Below, piece by piece: positions 5,911 through 7,864 of a DNA stretch of 7,864 nt. The position numbers and the translations under genes were made by a program. The stretch is taken from positions 1 through 7,864 of the forward strand of contig JACQXH010000082.1 in NCBI GenBank assembly GCA_016208845.1, written 5' to 3'. The notes below the pieces were generated by a model. That model made no database searches. It was not told where the DNA came from and saw nothing but the letters and a program-made list of their open reading frames with translations. Numbering within the stretch: the stretch's first letter is position 1; each line of letters opens with the position of its first letter. The stretch comes from Nitrospirota bacterium (GTDB lineage Bacteria > Nitrospirota > Thermodesulfovibrionia > UBA6902 > BMS3Bbin08).

Positions 5911-6976
5911 TTACGGAGTGACCGTAAGGATCTGGCGCACAAGCTCCGGGTGTTTTGCTACCAGCTTAAGTTCATCATCTGTCAGGGGTTTCTGAGTATG
6001 AAGGTTTGCGTACTGGACCAGCTCCAGGATATTTCTTGCTTCTTTCTCGTCCTTGAAATGAATGCCGAGTTTGTCATAAACGTGCATAAAACCTTTTAGG
6101 CCTCCATACTCACCTGTAGTTATCATTCTTCCTGTCTCGCAAAGCTCCGGTTCTCCCCTGCCTACCTCTTCGGGGTCATAGAGTTCATAGTTACGCCTGT
6201 CCTTAAGCGCTCCGTCTGCATGAATGCCTGATTCATGCGCAAATGCATTAGCGCCGACACCAACCTGACTGATTGGAATAGGAAGACCGAACGCGTAAGA
6301 TGCATATCGCGCCATTCTCCACGATTTCTTCAAGTCAATATGTTCATCCAGATTGGCTTTGTTGGCATAACCATGTGAGAACTTCAGCGCCAGTATTGTT
6401 GAGACAAGGTCGCAGTTCCCTGCCCTTTCTCCGTAACCGTTGATTGTTGTGTTTATGTAGGAGTCTACGCCAGCTTCAATTGCACCCTGTGCACCTGTAA
6501 GGGACACGGCCTCAGCCATGCCGAGGTCATTATGGCAATGCATCTCCACCGGGAATTTCGTTGCATCTGCTATCTGTCTTATTCTCTGATAGATCGTTAT
6601 TGGATCGTCTGCCCCAAGCGTGTCGCAATAGCGGAAACGTTCCGCGCCGTTCTCCTTGCCTGCCTGGGCGAATTCGATCAACCTTTCGACTTCGGTCCTG
6701 GAAGCGTCTTCTGCATTCACTCCCACTGTCTCAGCGCCCAGTGCCTTAGCTGTTCTTAATGCATCAACCATTGAATTCAGAATGTCTTTCCATACCTTCC
6801 TGCCCTGGAATTTTCCCTGGATCATTATATCTGATGTTGAAATGGATATATTGAGATGCCTGATTTTAGGGCACAAGGTAAATATTCAGCATGGTCTTAG
6901 CGAGCTTGCTCAGCAATATGCGCGAGGTCTGCACGCCGTCCCTGTTCGTCACGTCAATGAGATATATCTTTTTCAT
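5911..6976 (-). pseudogene. Re-citrate synthase / homocitrate synthase-like gene (DRE-TIM family), broken by internal deletion with frame change
   Basis: The family condenses acetyl-CoA with a 2-oxo acid; the clade with DVTNRDGVQTSRI at its N-terminus includes Re-citrate synthase, and the adjacent icd favours citrate as product. The main open frame runs from 6876 (TTG) to the stop at 5911, about 320 residues. It begins in mid-domain at CPKIRHLNISISTSD, then has NAEDASRT, the metal-binding HCHNDLGMA (113-121), NGYGERAGN (146-154), FAHESGIHADGALKD (212-226) and a C-terminal region ending QILTVTP. The start of the enzyme, MKKIYLIDVTNRDGVQTSRI, is encoded separately from 6976 in another frame and stops at 6866. 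Between these two parts relatives carry roughly 50-70 more residues that are absent here (from memory of the family, not an alignment). As read, no functional enzyme can be made. An assembly error is the main alternative. Confidence 0.8.
6866..6976 (-). pseudogene. Detached N-terminal fragment of the Re-citrate synthase-like gene
   Basis: This 36-codon frame, too short to stand out as a gene, reads MKKIYLIDVTNRDGVQTSRI and then LLSKLAKTMLNIYLVP before TAA. It holds the first beta strand of the TIM barrel with the family's catalytic Arg-Asp (R12, D13 in NRDGVQT). Up to NIYL it matches the family; the last two codons are read past the junction. The continuing protein is one base out of phase (frame starting at TTG 6876). 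No Shine-Dalgarno sequence precedes ATG 6976. This fragment shows that the downstream frame is not simply a shorter protein with a late start. Confidence 0.8.
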
Positions 6977-6991
6977 GGAATAAGTATTTAA

Positions 6992-7011
6992 ACATATATT
7001 TCATAGTATTT
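6992..7011. repeat. AT-rich motif, copy 2 (ACATATAT..CATAGTATTT)
   Basis: This copy in the divergent spacer 6977-7072 matches the one at 1534-1551 in CATAGTATTT exactly and in ACATAT before it, with a 2-base length difference. It overlaps the likely promoter of the Re-citrate synthase-like gene: on the minus strand TACTAT (7003-7008) lies 19 bp from TTGGCA (7028-7033), a weak promoter candidate. Confidence 0.3.
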
Positions 7012-7036
7012 ACAACTTTCAGTTCGTTGCCAATCC

Positions 7037-7065
7037 TTGACTTTAGCACGCAAATAAATGATTAT
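7037..7065 (+). promoter_or_regulatory. Weak promoter candidate for the TIGR03790-like gene
   Basis: TTGACT (7037-7042) and GATTAT (7060-7065) are spaced 17 bp apart; the -35 has five matches and the -10 four. The predicted transcript would start at about 7072, next to the ATG at 7073, which would be leaderless or would favour the later ATG at 7091. Confidence 0.25.
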
Positions 7066-7072
7066 GGAATGC

Positions 7073-7864
7073 ATGACCGTACTGAAACAAATGCGACAGG
7101 CATATGCAATTATTTTAATATTACTCTTCTGTTTTATTGCCCTTGCCCCCGCCCTAAGCGAGGCCATGCTCAGGCCGGAGGAGGTCTTGGTAGTCGTCAA
7201 CACCGAGGCCCCGGATTCTGTCCGGCTTGGTAAATTATATATTGAACTGCGCCGGGTCCCCGCATCTAATATTGCTGAAATAAAGGTCCCTGTTCAGGAT
7301 GACATTGCCCGTAAACAATATGATGAAATGATCGCAACGCCCCTCAAAAAGATCGTAAAAGGCCTTCAAGGCAAAGGCACGAAAATAAGATGCATTGTCA
7401 CAATGTATGGAGTGCCCCTCCGCGTTTCCTCTGAAAGACCTGCGGACATTAAGCGAAAAGAGGCAGAGAAAGTAAAAGACCTGCTTGAACGGAAAAAGGG
7501 TGAGCTTTCCACGATGAAAGAGCTGAGCAAGACAGAACCGGAAAAATATTCCGGCAAGGTCGAGGACCTGGACTCAGAGGTCAACAGGCTCACCTTTGAC
7601 CGTGATCATATGTTCGGTTTTGACACTATTGCAGCTTTGGATGCTGAATTGCCTCTTCTGCTTTCCCCTTCTTATCAACTCGCCGGATGGCAGCCTAATC
7701 CTGAGTTCATCTACATGAGAGGGCAAATAAAAGACCGGGCGCAGACAATTATGGTCAGCAGGCTGGATGCGCCGTCGCCCGGTCTGGTCGAAAAAATTAT
7801 CAGAACGTCGATCGAGGTGGAGAAAACCGGCCTTTCAGGCACTTTTTATCTGGATGCGCGCGGG
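7073..7864 (+). CDS. Secreted TIGR03790-family protein, N-terminal part (runs off window)
   Basis: The first 264 residues are visible, with no stop before the edge. Residues 1-31 form a signal peptide: basic MTVLKQMRQ, hydrophobic AYAIILILLFCFIALA, then cleavage near ALSEA, so the protein is probably exported. The mature part matches the uncharacterised TIGR03790 family: LVVVNTEAPDS (39-49), LYIELRRVPASNI (55-67), MYGVPLRV (111-118), AALDAEL where relatives have SVDxEL (187-193), WQPNPEF (206-212), VSRLDAPS (228-235) and GLSGTFYLDARG (253-264). A charged helical, coiled-coil-like insert occupies about 122-175. No function is known. In-frame starts at 7058, 7064, 7073 and 7091 are possible and none has a good ribosome site; 7073 is chosen because GGA lies just upstream and the signal peptide is complete. 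It diverges from the citrate synthase operon. Confidence 0.75.
   Translation, partial: MTVLKQMRQAYAIILILLFCFIALAPALSEAMLRPEEVLVVVNTEAPDSVRLGKLYIELRRVPASNIAEIKVPVQDDIARKQYDEMIATPLKKIVKGLQGKGTKIRCIVTMYGVPLRVSSERPADIKRKEAEKVKDLLERKKGELSTMKELSKTEPEKYSGKVEDLDSEVNRLTFDRDHMFGFDTIAALDAELPLLLSPSYQLAGWQPNPEFIYMRGQIKDRAQTIMVSRLDAPSPGLVEKIIRTSIEVEKTGLSGTFYLDARG

Noticed and set aside
5868..5942. Longer N-terminus for isocitrate dehydrogenase (start at 5942)
   Set aside because: The extra 25 residues (MCARSLRSLRKF...) do not belong to the family, overlap the preceding gene, and the usual MHKITLIPGDG start is at 5867 with a possible ribosome site.
6866..6880. Programmed +1 frameshift at CCC-TAA joining the N-terminal fragment to the main synthase frame
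   Set aside because: The site (proline codon before a stop) could in principle slip +1 and restores the correct frame, but the product would still lack the roughly 50-70 residues of barrel core found in relatives. A deletion explains the data better.
7027..7233. 68-residue plus-strand frame at the start of the TIGR03790-like gene
   Set aside because: It is out of phase with the long frame from 7073, which carries a signal peptide and conserved family blocks.

Overview
The window looks like chromosome from a Gram-negative, probably anaerobic bacterium. It has two lipopolysaccharide-export permeases, a heptose-nucleotide enzyme, and a citrate-forming enzyme of the DRE-TIM (Re-citrate synthase-like) type instead of the usual Si-citrate synthase. 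AT-rich spacers filled with short repeats and the overall gene mix suggest Nitrospirota or a deltaproteobacterial lineage. That placement is inference, because no marker gene is present.

Left part (1-2771): a truncated heptose-phosphate adenylyltransferase gene (rfaE2, minus strand) diverges from lptF, which is followed by lptG on the plus strand. RfaE2 supplies the activated heptose of the LPS inner core, and LptF/LptG are the two permease subunits that pull finished LPS from the inner membrane. The divergent spacer holds a plausible promoter for each direction. Unusually, lptF and lptG are separated by 234 bp of AT-rich, partly repetitive DNA.

Middle (2772-3512): a 153-bp imperfect inverted-repeat element with TGTCAT/ATGACA ends lies just after lptG. 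Next come a small unrecognised gene on the minus strand with its own good promoter, and then a strong intrinsic terminator facing the minus strand.

Right-centre (3513-6976, all minus strand): read in transcription order, these are a Re-citrate synthase/homocitrate synthase-like gene, an isocitrate dehydrogenase gene and a CorC/HlyC-type (CNNM + CBS) membrane transporter gene. They are closely spaced (43 and 6 bp) and end at the terminator, so they look like one operon. The first two would make 2-oxoglutarate for glutamate from oxaloacetate and acetyl-CoA, with aconitase encoded elsewhere. The synthase gene is broken as it stands: its first 34 or so codons are present, then a stretch of roughly 50-70 codons is missing and the reading frame changes. 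This is either a real pseudogenising deletion or an assembly error, and it is the most notable observation here.

Right end (7073-7864): a divergent, secreted protein of the TIGR03790 type starts on the plus strand and runs off the window. It has a signal peptide and a charged helical insert. I see no CRISPR array, tRNA, rRNA, transposase or phage gene, and no clearly new multi-gene system.
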